Shown piece after piece: positions 21,101 through 33,360 of a stretch of DNA of 64,000 bases (positions are counted from its first letter, which is position 1; the number at the start of each line of letters is the position of its first letter). The position numbers were made by a program, and so were the translations under genes. The stretch covers positions 186,001-250,000 of the forward strand of contig JAMXBD010001039.1 of NCBI GenBank assembly GCA_024138025.1, written 5' to 3'. Origin of the DNA: Combretum micranthum. Taxonomy: Eukaryota > Streptophyta > Magnoliopsida > Myrtales > Combretaceae. The notes under the pieces were generated by a model. The model was not told the DNA's origin and ran no database searches. It worked only from the letters and a program-made list of their open reading frames with translations.

Positions 21101-24100
21101 TGTCACGCCCCGAAGGGTACTCTAAACGTGGCAGTCCGCCGTACACAATATTAAAGCCTAAGAATGACCACCTCAGTCACGCGAAAGCTTCCATACTATG
21201 TACAAGGCGTCTAACACATAAAGGAGACACATCGGAATGATACATTTTATGTTGATACAATTGAGTAACAATGTAAAGGAAATACAAATTTACTATGCTT
21301 CAGATACAAATCACTATACTTCAAAATACAAATAATTCAACTTCGATTACATTCATCCACAGACTTCCCTACATAAACTATTACAAGACAAATCATAAAA
21401 CTAGCAGATAACTTCAAACATTCGTATTCCTTGCCGAAATCCCAAAGTCATTCCCGACTTCAACCAATTCGGTCCCCACCTTGCATTCTTGAGATAACCT
21501 GTTCATTTAAACAACTATTGGGGTATAAGCTATACTAGCTTAGTGAGAATTCCCTTAATTCCGTACCATAACAAATAAGTTATAATAAGTCATATGCTAT
21601 GCATGAACAAACATGTGAGCAAGCAATTATGCATGGGCATCCAGAACCCACACACAGAACGGATTTACGCCCTCCGTATATTGGGTTAGGAATGGTATTG
21701 AGTCTCCACGACCGCATCTAGTCCCCAAGCCCTCGGCTCTTAGCACTCGACTCGGCTAGGCTCATCCAAGAATGCATCCACATGCGCCTTAGTACCCTTG
21801 AATGAGCTCTGGCACCGGGTTCGTTATCCAAACGAGTCATCCATGGACCATACCGATCGACCTGCGTAGGAGTAGCATGCTACCAAATGCAATATGTCCA
21901 ATGCAATGCATGACCAATTTAATTTTGGTTAGGTCAAAAATATTTATACATTTTTTTGAGTGACCAATCCATATCACACATATAACGGAAATAACATGAA
22001 CGGTGCAGTTATCCAATCAAATCGTGGTTTCGATATGCTTTAGTATTCTTTGGCACACATTCATCACAGCCTCATCATATACCCCATCCCCATTCATATC
22101 GATTTTTATCTTGTTCCTATAGTTCTAATGCAACTAACTACAATCACAATCAAGGTAACAAAACAAGGAGAAAACTCACTCGGCCATTGGATCACCGGTC
22201 TTCTAGTAATAATAATTCGGTGATAAGGAATCGTCGATCTCGGGATCTCCTAAAAAGGAAGAAATACTCTAATAAGTATTTCATCACATAACTAATCCAA
22301 ACTATCTCATTCAAACTATCAAATTCGTAATTCTCGTCCTAAGCGGAATTCCAACTTAAAACGGCCATAACTTGATCATTTTAACTCGGAATCTCGCAAA
22401 TTATATATCGATTTCTATCTACTTCGAAAGATCTATCTATTTCTAATATTATTTTTAAGCTTTGAAAACATTTAGGTCTCAGAACAGAGGGATCAGATTA
22501 GGGCAGCAACAATTTCAATTTCTGAAAAATAGTTTTGTAAGAGTTTGTAATGTTCCTACTAGAGAAATTGGCTCTACATGCAATATGAATTATTTCCTAA
22601 CATGAATGACATGAGGTGAGCTTAATGTATGCATGATCTTGATGATTCTTGCTAAAAGAAAATTTTATAACTCCTTATATTACAAGACTTCAAGGATAAC
22701 TACTTTTAAGAATACTAGTTTCCTAATTTTGATTATTTCCATTTGTTTTGGATTTATTACTTAAGAAAGTATAATTATTTTCGTTAAAATTGAGTCTTCA
22801 TTATATATATTACTTATGACCTTCATTTCTTCATAAAATCTCCATTTTACACTTTGTAAACATGTTTTCAAGTGGGGTTGATTCCAAAATCCGAATTTGG
22901 TAAAAATGGGTTTTTTGAGTGATTCCCTTAAGTAAAAATCATTTGATATTTAGAAAATTAGGGCTCAATTATACATTACCACTAAGGACTTCATTCTTAT
23001 ACAAAAATTTGCATTTTACACTTTGCAAATACCTTTTTAAACAAGCTTTGCACAAAAATCCGAATTTTAGAAAATTTCATTTCTTGCATATTTCTTATGA
23101 GAAAACATGTTTAATGCATCAAAATTTGAAGCTTTACTGTATCTATTGTCTAAGGACTTCATTTAACACATAAAACTTTCAATTTGAGTTCAAATACTAA
23201 GTGATTATATATGCATCATCTCAAATTACGAATTTGACAATTTGATTACTAACTCAAAATTTTCCATTTTAATTCCATTACTTGTTTTACACATTACTCA
23301 TGCCTAAACTGACTTTAACTCGTAAAAATCATTCCTTAAAGATACCTATTACCTATATACTTCATTTTTCACATAAAACATGAGTTTTGGAGTTGATAAA
23401 TGGGTTTTAAAAATTGGTCTTGGTTGGGATCCGAATTTAGAAAATTTATTTTTGGTCATATCTTTTGATAAAATCTATCTAAGCTTATGGAAATCCATTC
23501 CTTACATATCATATCTTATGAGCCTTTCATTTCTTAAGTAAAAATTACATTTTGACACTTGGAAAGTAGTTTTTAAATGGAGGTCTTGCCAAAATACGAA
23601 TTTCACAAATTTTGTTCAAGTTCAAATCTAAGATCTACACATAATAAGAACATAGATCTAAACTTTGCTCATAAAAATTACTCATTTATGTTATCTATAC
23701 CCTAAGCCCTTCATTTCAAATGAAAAATACACACTTTGAAGTTGAAAAACCACTTTTCTAACTATGGTTCCATTTTCATCCGAATTTTCAAAATTGATTT
23801 TTGTTGAAACAAAGTAGATCTTGAGTTTCCTACAATTTTTCTACCATCATCATGCTATCACAAGTTACTCATGAACATAAAACAAATATCTAATGCATTT
23901 ATGAACTCAAAACTCTAGATCCAGTTTTCTACACTAGTTTTAAATGCACGAACACATATGAATGAGAAATATATGCATAAATCATAAGAAATAACAAAGA
24001 TAACAACTTAAATAACAAGATCTATGGCATAAACAAAAATCAAAGCTATAAAAAGTTAGATCTACAACATATATCAACTTTAAACAAGAAAATAATTGTA

Positions 24101-25931
24101 ATACAAGATAATAAAAGTGGAGAAGAGAAAGATTTCATTTTTGGCATCATCATCCTAAGCTTTTAAGCTTATGGAAGGTCATTTGATGCATGAAACCTTC
24201 ATTACACTTTACCTATATCACCTATGGAGCTTTGGGAAGAAGATTTTCTTAGAAATCTTTAAGAAATAGTTGTGGAAGCCATGGAAGAAGAAGGGGGCAG
24301 CTTGTTTTTCATGGAGAAGCAAGAGGAAATGAAGAAGAAAGAGAGGAAAAATGAGAGAGAAAGTTAAAGAATGAAAGAGGGAAAGTAAGTAAATGAAGGA
24401 GTGAGAGAAAATGAGTGTTTTAATTGTAATAAATGAGAGAAAAAAAAATAAACATGGGCAGCCAAGAAGACATGCACGTGAATTCTAAGAGAGGAGAGAG
24501 AGGGTTTTGTTGAATTTTGACTTGAAATTGAATTTGTGTAATAAATGTATATGTAACTTCTTAAGAAGGAGTAGAATATAATTAATTGTCAAATATGAGT
24601 AAATAAAGGACAATGGCAGCCATAAATAGGGTCAAAAATCTGCCATGAATTGTGGGATAATGTGTAGAAAGATTGAAGTGAAAAGGAAGTGATATGTGTA
24701 AGGTGTACTTGAAGGTATGGGTTGTAAAAGTACTTTATTAATAAAATAAATTAAAATAAAATAAAATTAGAAAATTTATTCCAAATATTTGTAGCAGATT
24801 TTTCATAATTAAATTTAAATAATTATTTGAATTATTTTAGTATTTTAACAAATATGTTACCGGTATGATCAAAATACGCGATATGGGCTATAAATAATAT
24901 TTTTATAACCCGAAAAATTATAAAAAATTATTTTATGAAAATATAAAATATTTTTCAAATATTTTTCAATTATTAAATTAATTTATTTTATTTTTAGTAT
25001 CGGATCTTAAACAGAATCTGATCCCGTAAAGACCTGAAACGAACTAAATTTTAAAAAAACAAAATTTTCTATAACATGTAAAATATTTATCTAAAAATAG
25101 AAGGCTTTATAAGAATAACAAAATTTTTTAATGAAATAAAAATGAATAGTGCAAAAGACTAATTAATTACCGGTAATAACGGAAATACGATAAAAAGGTT
25201 ATAACTGTAATTTTTATAACCCGAAAAATTATATAACTATATATTTGAAATCTTATGAAATTACGTGTCTAACGGTACTATCAGTATATTTTTGATATCT
25301 CGAGCCCCGGGACACGCTTTTCGAAGTCTGTATCCGAACGGGTTCGAAATAGGTCAAAATTTTACCAATTTGATAATTATAAACGAACTTATATTACTAT
25401 GAGCTATTCTACATATTTAAACTACATCTCGGCCTCTAGGTTAGGGCACTAGATTGCCGGACTTAAGCTATTGTATTCCGCTTAGGGTTTCCGGGTGATT
25501 TTCCGGTTTAGACCTTTGCCAATTTGGAAATTGATATTTATGTTTATACAACATATTTAATTTGAGAAAATTTTTAAATTTTTTTTTTGTAAGTATTTAA
25601 TATCTTTTAACGTTTTCGGAATTTTTGAATTGGGTTTCATTTCCAAAGTTAATCGTTATTTACTTTTTAATAATTCGTTTTTGGGATCTATAACCCGATT
25701 TTATAAATCGGAGTCACGTATGAATTGTCGTACGTAGTGGTTTTGGAATTGTAGTATGTTGAGTTCTTACTTCGTTTTTGAGAATTCTTATTTTTCCTAA
25801 GACTCGGGAATTTTTCGAATTCATTCGTGATTTAAGACCAGTTGAAATTCGGTTTTAATTTGGAGTGATTTTTAGGGTTTATTTTCGAAGTTCATCTTGA
25901 AATTATTTACTGAAATTTTCCGGGGCTTACA
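21101..25931 (-). repeat. Solo LTR B of the long chromovirus LTR family (4.8 kb)
   Basis: On the minus strand it starts TGTAAGCCCCGG (25931) and ends CCCTTCGGGGCGTGACA (21101), matching the LTR termini of chromovirus 1. It is flanked by ACCAC on both sides. No primer site, polypurine tract or pol lies within, so it is a solo LTR left by LTR-LTR recombination. Its minus-strand end is homologous to the ends of LTR A and C, which is why 21060-21200 looks palindromic: two family members meet in opposite orientation. A purine-rich stretch lies at 24280-24420. It contains no gene. Confidence 0.85.
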
Positions 25932-25963
25932 ACCACGTTTAGGATACCCTTCGGGGCGTGACA
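25932..25963 (+). repeat. LTR A, right terminal part
   Basis: Starts with the duplicated ACCAC, continues GTTTAGGATACCC and ends TTCGGGGCGTGACA. Joined to 21100 it reproduces the end of LTR C with few differences. No primer site follows, so A is a solo or 3' LTR. Its left end is off the window. Confidence 0.8.
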
Positions 25964-27290
25964 ACGCCTATCTACTAAATTTAATAAATCTTTAGAGCCT
26001 TGAGGATAAAACTCTGGATACCATTCATAGTGAGCTAACTCTCTAGTATAAGGATGGAAGATGAATTCTTGAACATTATCAATAACATTGACTGATGATC
26101 CCAATGTTTTTCTATTCACCAAGCCCAAGCTCGGGGTTCAATAACATCAAGTTTTGCCAACGGGGGATAATAGTATTTCTTATAACACTCAGCAAAGAAC
26201 AAATACAAGAATGTCATGTTCGCATAGCACATCACTACATACCAACCTTTCGATCACATTAAAGCCCTGTGATAAAGATCTAGTCTTTGATACAAAGACC
26301 CCAAGTGGAATAGACTTAGTGCGAAGCATTCCCCACGTGATTTTGAATTTCCAAGTGAAAGAAATGGGGACTGACACTGCTTTCGAGACCGCCAGGGAAT
26401 ACAAATAATGATAGCCATAAGTAGAGAAAGGCCATCAACTCCTCTCTAAAACAATGGAACAACCTGATTGAGTAAGGATAAAGTTATAAAGAGGATGGTC
26501 TGGAATAATAAATCAATGTAAGAACACTTACTTGTGCCATAACCATGCCTGTTGATGTGCTTACCATAGGAGTACTTGCCCCACGAAGAGTATGTAAGCT
26601 ATCTCTGATTTTCTATGGCAACTTCCATATGACTCTAATAAGGCTATCAAGCCATTATCCTCTTCAGAAGTCTCAACACTAGTAATATCTGTCAATCCCA
26701 CATCATACCTACCTAAAAGCATGCATGCATCGTCTACAGTTGAGGTAACTTAACCTCAAGAGGTGATAAAACTGTGCGTCTGGGTACTTCAACGACAAAT
26801 GATAGCTCTCCACATGTTTGAGTCATTAATGCAAATGTATCCTAATTTGGAAGTAATCCATATTGAGTCATATAGCCCTGCTTATTGTAAAATAGCCCCA
26901 TATTTCTTAAGGGTATATTTTATCCATGGGCTCCATATTTGCATAAATAGTTTAGGACATGGAAACTAGCTATCTGAAAGTGGCAACTCCCTTCTCTCAT
27001 TTCTGAATCATAGTACAAAAAGGCCATCTATAAGTATCCCATCTCCTATGCGAGACTCCTGACCTATGAAGCGCATTTCACTGTCTATGGGTTCGCACGG
27101 AAATAAATCTCGTTTACGTATATCTACCAAAAAGAAGTCCTTTAATATTGTCATATCAACCCATTCATCCCAAGGTGATAGTACTTTTGCTACATAACCA
27201 TCCAATTATGCCAATACTTCACTTCTTCTAGCAATGTTCAATTGTTTTGTTGGTCTTCGTAACCATTTTCAAGGAAAAATAATACAAGTG
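25964..27290 (-). pseudogene. Plant-mobile-domain (PMD)-like gene, decayed
   Basis: Minus-strand translation gives RPTKQLNIARRSEVLAQLDG-like sequence (with a stop in place of Gln), then WDEWVDMTILKDFF, RDLFPCEPIDSEMRFI, FMQIWSPWIKYTLKKYG, ICINDSNMWRAIIC, TQTHSFITS and, after stops, FIFHPYTRELAHYEWYPEFY. The order of a TLKKYG-type block, a Trp-rich WRAI block, a THSFITSWGE-like block and a later F-x-F-x-PY block resembles plant mobile domain proteins (aminotransferase-like PMD), which occur in many plant transposons. At least five in-frame stops and some frame changes make it a pseudogene. Family assignment is from memory of motif order and needs a profile search. Confidence 0.5.
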
Positions 27291-28679
27291 GAGCTAAAGG
27301 TATATGTTTATCAACACTCTAAAAGTGGGGAGAAGGAAAAGGAATGTGATGAAAATTCAATATTTGATAACTTTAGCACCTGAGATACAAGAAAATGAAG
27401 GATAAGTCAGTTTCACAAATTGAGAAGGAATATAGTAGTAGAAAATAGGTATAAACACAAGCAAAGAATTAAACTAAGGGAAAGTATCTCTAGCAAGTTT
27501 TGAGAGTGTAGTGTTCAATGAAAAGAAAAGGTTGATAACTAAAATGAGGAGCAAACAATACAACACAACAAGGTGTCCAATATAATCAATCAACGCAAGA
27601 TGAATGTGCAGCAATCCAACTAAAGAGGTGGGCTTAGATAGTCTCAGAGCTTGATGGTTCTATTATGAAGTATGCTCTCTACTAGAGCAATAATGTGTTG
27701 TGTGAAAGAGTAATGAATGTATCACTCAAAATCAGATCCAACTCATGCAAGGAAAAGAGAAACTTAGTAAAACATGGTTATAGCTATCCACTAAAGAGTA
27801 TGCAAAGAGTAAGTAAAATATTAATAGCATAGCAGGGACGATTCCAATGTCTGCATTTCGTTTTGGTTTGAAAAGGGGACTATTAGAAAGGGTGGAAAGA
27901 ACTGAAGATAGCTTATATGAAGATCATATTATCCATGATTTCCCCTCCTTAGAAAAAATGAATGAAACCCTCTATTTTTTGGAAGAAAGCAAAGCATTGA
28001 AAGAACATGATCAATGTTGGCTATACAAATAGCATATTGAAGACCAAGGATGTATCTAACTATAGGGCACCTTCTATGAGATTGGAGCTGACCTTGCTGC
28101 AGTAAAAACTCCATTTATTTTCAACCAATGATTGATGCAATTGTCTATCAGCAGTCTTATCATAAATGCCATACTTTCATGATCTTTGAGCTGGATAGAA
28201 AATTACGTAGAGGAACTGAAAAGCAGTATTGAGCACATCGTGGAACTTGGAAAGGATGGCTATTTGTCTAGTCAACCAGTATATGTCTATGAGTAGTAAA
28301 AGTTTACTTAGTCCTATACTCAATTCTTCTTAGTGGAACTTTTTATCATCACATTGGGAGAAGAGGACCATGATGTAAATTTTGCAATAATGAGTTGTAT
28401 TGCTAACCATAGGGACCATCTAGAGAAAATGTTTACTTCAAAAGAATGAATAAACTATCTTCTTTCAAAGTGTACACAAGAGATGTGCAAGGGTCAATAA
28501 TGGAGAGGGAGAAGATGAATCAATATAGAGTTTAAGACGCCCAAGTTATAAATCTAAGCTACACACACATGAATAGCAAATTGCTGTTACATACCAAAGT
28601 GCTAGGAAGGATGATAGCTACAATTTCAATGTTAACATTGTAGAAGCAATTTGTTGAAACTGAGTTGACTATATAGCTT
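27291..28679. other. No recognised gene
   Basis: AT-rich sequence without sustained coding potential. Short open stretches (for example 27847-28032 plus) show no family resemblance. It may belong to the transposon that carried the PMD-like gene. Confidence 0.45.
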
Positions 28680-29570
28680 AAACACAATTTGGTAATCTAA
28701 CATATCTCCCTCATCCAATCTCCATTTAATATAATTCAAAATGTTGTAAAAAAACTAAGAGAGAGATCTTTGACTTTGATGTTTCAAATTTTGACAAATT
28801 CTAAATGCACCAAAGTGAAAATCAAGCTTGAAGTTACTGCTCATACTGTTATAGCATCTTAATTAATGAATCGACAAAGTTTTGTAAATCAAACGCATCT
28901 CTTCCATATAAAATTGGATTGAGACAATTCAAAACTCTACAGAAAGACAATAAAGACATCTAAAACTTTCATGTTTTGAGTTTTCATGGATTTAGAAAGG
29001 ATCAATATAAAATTCATCATGAAATCACCACACATGTAGTCATGATTTCCAAAGTTGCAGATTTAGCATAGTTTAGTAAATCATACACATTTCTTAAACT
29101 CAGATTGCGACAATTCAAAATTCTATAGAAAGATAAGAAAGAGATCTAAGACTTTTATATTTTAAGTTTTGACAGATTCATAGTGTATCAATATAGAATT
29201 AGTTGTGAAATTACAAAATATGTAGTGAAATGTTCTAACTCACAGATTTGATAAAGTTGAGTAAATTATGAATGTTTTTCTCATCCATACTCCTTTTGAA
29301 GTGGTTCAAAATTCTATGAAAGATAAGAGATTCTCGTTGTATCAGGTTAAAATTTACCATGAAGTTAGCATGTGCAGTGGTAGTGCCTAATTTTTGTAGA
29401 TTTGATAGAGTTGGGTAAATTGTGGATATTTTCCTTATTCGAGATCCTACTAATGTGATTCAAAATCTTGTGGAAACATAAGAAAAAATCTATAATTTTG
29501 ATGTTTTGAGTTCTAAGAGATTCTAATTGTATAAGGGTCGATTTTATCATGAATTTATGCATTAAACTGA
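28680..29570. repeat. Degenerate satellite-like tandem repeat, about 155-193 bp units, five landmarks
   Basis: The landmark RTTCAAAATTCTAT, followed by GAAAGATAAGA-like text and TTTGATGTTTTGAG-like text, recurs at about 28734, 28927, 29113, 29304 and 29458, so spacing is 193, 186, 191 and 154. Between landmarks the order is the same each time: a GTTTTGACAGATT-like block, ATCAATATAAAATT, a TGTAGT block, CAGATTTGA and GTAAATCA. Copies are strongly diverged. No protein-coding signal was seen. Confidence 0.7.
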
Positions 29571-30112
29571 AACAACAACAACAACACTACTTTGATAGAC
29601 CATAACAGCTTGGAGCATCATCAACAACCAATCAAACATAGCAATAGCTCAAGATTAAGACAACATAAACACTTCTACACTTAAGCACTCAACACACACC
29701 CTAACATTCCAAAAATAGTAATTTAAGGATCAACATTGACTTAAGCAAATACAAACCAAGCTAGTCTCAAATGCCGATCAGCTACAATATTTTGAAGTAG
29801 CAGCAACCACAACTTCAATGCCAAATCATCTTCAACAAAGCCTACAAGCCAAGCTGTTGTGAAAAGACACGATACCAATTCAACATCACAAAGACAAAAA
29901 CAAAGTTTTTGAAAAAAAAATACAAAGGTTTTCCATTACCAAAGATAAAATGGATTTCTCTTGCACCAGCTTAAGACATCATCACCCTTGTCGATATTGA
30001 TGTGACAATAATTTCCTCCTTAATCCTCGAAAAGGAGTAGGTTATACAAACATAGATGGAGCAATATGCAATCAACAATTGTAGAATTTACAACGAAGAG
30101 GAGTAATCTCTT
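29571..30112. other. No recognised gene
   Basis: A-rich spacer up to the Ogre-type element; the last five bases (CTCTT, 30108-30112) are its target duplication. Confidence 0.5.
30108..30112. repeat. Target-site duplication (CTCTT), left copy
   Basis: Identical to 41107-41111, immediately outside the two LTRs. Confidence 0.92.
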
Positions 30113-31159
30113 TGTCGAGCCTGGATTTTCCCACTATCTGGTTCATTTCTCCTAACTCGATTCACATTAAACCCGAACCCATTTAACATGAATCCTCGAC
30201 AGGGGTTAAAAGAAATTTTAATTTTTAAAAACTTTTTAGAGTCGCCACCCATATAAATCGGAAAAAAAAACAAAAGCTAGGATCAATGGGTTGGTTGATC
30301 CTAACTTAGCTACTAGTCTGCGAAAAAATTTGATTTAAAAAAAAAAAACAAACTTTTAAAAACCAAATATCATGGATTCGGGGCTAACCTATTAAAACCA
30401 AATGGTTACCACTTTCGGAATTTAAAATTTATAATCTATCCTTTATGCTCAAAAATTCAAATAAAATATTACCTAACAACATTTACAAGTCACATTTTTT
30501 GTTTTTCTTTTTATGTTTTATATTTTTTATTTCTCAAAAATTTCACAAAAATAACCAAAATGATAAACAAAAAATTATTTTTTTCATTTTTTATTGTCGC
30601 CCCGTAGTGCCTACGTACGCGCTAATCGAGATCAGACAAACGTAGTTCTTTTAAAAAGAACTTTAATTTGTTGATCAATTTTATATTTTTGAACTTTTCT
30701 CACTTTAAGTTCATTAAATTTTAAATTTTGTGAAAACCATTTTTGATGATCCTATGATCTAATCAATTGATTTTTTTATTTTATAAAACACATTTTTCTA
30801 AGTCCAAAAATTATTTTTTTTTCAAAAATTTTGGTTTTGGAAAATCCAATTTTGTCATTTTTATTTATTTTATCATTATTAATATTATTATAATATTTTT
30901 TTAATAATCATCACATAAATTCATAACATATTCAAAATATTTTACAATGCATTAAAATTATTTTCATGCATCACATACAATTTCTAAAAATTTAGGTATA
31001 AATACATATTAAAAATATTAAAAAAATATAAAAATAATAAATTTATATGAAAAAATAATTATTTTGATTTTTCTGAATTTTTTATGAATTTTTCTGAATT
31101 TTTTACTATTTTTTGCTATTTTCTGAAATAATTATATAATAAAATAATAATAATATAAG

Positions 31160-31520
31160 CGGACTAACCTGGACCGTTGATGGAGCGATGCGATCTGGAT
31201 CGTTTGATCTGAAGACCGATCCTAGCCGTCTGATTTCGTTGACTCGATCTAGGGCGTTGATCACCTGATCAAATCTGGGCCGTCCTGATTTGGATGATTG
31301 AATCTGGACCGTGATTCTGCTTGATCGAATCTGGACCGTCTGATCTACTTGATTAAATCTGGCCCTGATTCTGCTTGATTAAATCTGGGCCGTCTGATCT
31401 GCTTGATGAAATCTGAGCCGTCTGATCTGCTTGATCAAATCTGGGCCGTCTGATCTGAGCAAATCTGGTCGTCTGATCTGCTTGATCAAATCTGGCTGTC
31501 TGATCTGAGCTGACCGTTGA
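31160..31520. repeat. 28-bp minisatellite in the 3' LTR
   Basis: The unit, written as GCCGTCTGATCTGCTTGA plus TCAAATCTGG, repeats about ten to eleven times with variation. Overlapping open frames here on both strands (for example encoding DLIKQIRRPDLL) are by-products of the repeat. The homologous array in the 5' LTR has about two units fewer. Confidence 0.88.
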
Positions 31521-31993
31521 CCGTTGACCAGGGGGTGGGTTGGACCAGATTTTCGGTCAAATTTCGGGTCGGATCTGACCCATCGAGCGAAGAAGACGAA
31601 GTCGCGACTTTTCGAGGAGATTCCGGCGGCTCTGGTGGCCGGCGGCGGCTGGGAGTTTGTCGGCCCGATTCCTGGTGCGACGACGAAGCTCTTGGAGTGT
31701 GGTGTGCACCCAGAAGGGCGCAAGGCGGCTCCGTGGTACTTCACGGTGGCTCAATCGAAAAATATGAAAAAAAATTTGCAGAGCTCAATTCGAACAAATT
31801 GATCAAGTCTAAGCACACTTGATCACTAGAAACTAGTTCCTAAAGCTCCTCAAACACTCAAATTGGCGAAATTGATCCAAGATCTTCGAATTTGAAATTT
31901 CCTCTCTTAAGAACCCTAAGCTTCGAAATTTCAAATTCCTTCATTCTGATTGGTTTGTTGAAATTGAATTGTGCTTTTTGATCCTAGTATCCT

Positions 31994-32002
31994 CTATTTA
32001 TA
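31994..32002 (-). promoter_or_regulatory. TATA box of the 3' LTR
   Basis: Minus-strand TATAAATAG, conserved at 40278-40286 in the 5' LTR; strong match to the plant consensus. Confidence 0.65.
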
Positions 32003-32807
32003 GATTGCAAGCTCAATTTTACGTTTCTATGCTTCAAAACGAATCGATTTTCGCCCTCTTCATTGCACGAATTTAATCCAATAATTCTGTTTAATTCGTT
32101 TTAAACCGATGAATTGATGATTGATCTTTCATATTCTTTATCAGATCATCTAATGTGGTAAATGAATCGTCCAATTTCATCAATTCTTGTAAATCCTCAT
32201 CATTTATGTAATTGAAGCTTCATAAATTGCATTTTTTCCAATTTTTCCAACATGATTTTATGACTTTTGGTTGTTTTGACACATGAATTGTGTATTGATC
32301 TTTCATATTCCATGTCTACTTTGCAATGCATCATCAATTTCAACAATTAATGATGTTTTGTCATTAAAAAATTGATGCAAAGTAAGGTAAAAAGTCACTT
32401 TGAGGAATAAGATAAAAAAAGCAAAAATTTGCCTTTGCTAGTTTCGAACCTGGGTCCTTGAGCTTGGGTGTGTATTTAGGTCAATGTGTTTAATCAACAG
32501 GCCATTTGGCCTGTGCCTTGAATCACTTAGCCAACTTCATCAAATATTTAAGCTTTCAATGAATGACTTAATAAACAAATAATTTTTGAAATTGTTTAAT
32601 CAGCTTTAAAACAATTTATAACTAGAATTTTGTCTATATCAAGCTCAAATAATAACTTATATTTTTTCTCATTTTTTTCTTTATTGATTCTCTTTTTTGC
32701 TTTTTTTCTTGTTTTTTTGTGATTTTTTTCATTTTTTGTGACTTAATAAATACTAATTCTAATTACAAATTAAAGCCTTTAAGTTGGGCAAAAATTGGGT
32801 GTCTACA

Positions 32808-32822
32808 GCTGCCCCTCTTTGT
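32808..32822 (-). other. Polypurine tract of the Ogre-type element
   Basis: The minus strand reads AAAGAGGGGCAGC directly before the LTR start TGTAGACACCC. Confidence 0.75.
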
Positions 32823-33360
32823 GGTGAAGTTGAATAAAACTTTGCCACAAAGACCAAAAATAGCTAATTTTTGCCCTTGACAAACTAGGTCTCATTTTTG
32901 GACTTTAACAAATGTATTGACTTACAGGATACTTGGTCATTTGGCTTGGTCACCATCTGGAATGGAAACTTCTGAATTTTGTCTTGATCACCATCTTTAA
33001 ATAAAACTTTTCTGATTGTCTTGATTACCATCTTGAATGGATGGATTTCTATATTGGACACCATGCTAAACCATCTTCGAGTTTAGACTTTGATATTTGC
33101 TAGGTCAATAGTCGGACCTTGACTTAGAAAACTGATAGACCATCGTATGGCTAATTTACAAAAATGATAGTCATCTGTCGCCTAGACTAAAAAACTGATA
33201 GACCGCTGTCGGGTCTAGATTTAGAAAATGATAGGCCATCTTCGCCTATGGGCTTTGGTTTGGTCATTTGCCGGACTATGGGCTTTGGTTTTTGGTTTGA
33301 ATTGGTGCTACTTGAACTGATTCTTGGCTGGACTGGTAACTATAATTCTTAAAGGCAGAT
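32823..33360 (-). other. Non-coding 3' internal region
   Basis: Lies between polypurine tract and tandem array. Short phrases recur loosely (CTGATAGACC, GGGCTTTGGTTT, GATTACCATCTTGAATGG-like), suggesting older decayed tandem repeats. No coding signal. Confidence 0.5.

Larger units (their letters stand above)
30113..32807 (-). repeat. 3' LTR of the Ogre-type element
   Basis: Plus-strand limits TGTCGAGCCTGG to GGGTGTCTACA, matching 38487-41106 end to end. It contains a 28-bp minisatellite (31160-31520), a GC-rich block (31500-31740) and a minus-strand TATAAATAG. Confidence 0.95.

Noticed and set aside
21101..25963. Apparent terminal inverted repeats (TGTCACGCCCCG ... CGGGGCGTGACA) suggesting a 4.9-kb DNA transposon
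   Set aside because: The right arm beyond 25931 belongs to the older LTR A. The ACCAC duplication places the true right end at 25931, and both ends match LTR termini of the chromovirus 1 family.
31379..31822. Overlapping open frames on both strands in a GC-rich stretch (also at 39790-40092)
   Set aside because: They lie in the LTR minisatellite and adjoining GC-rich block, differ in frame between the two LTR copies and match no family.
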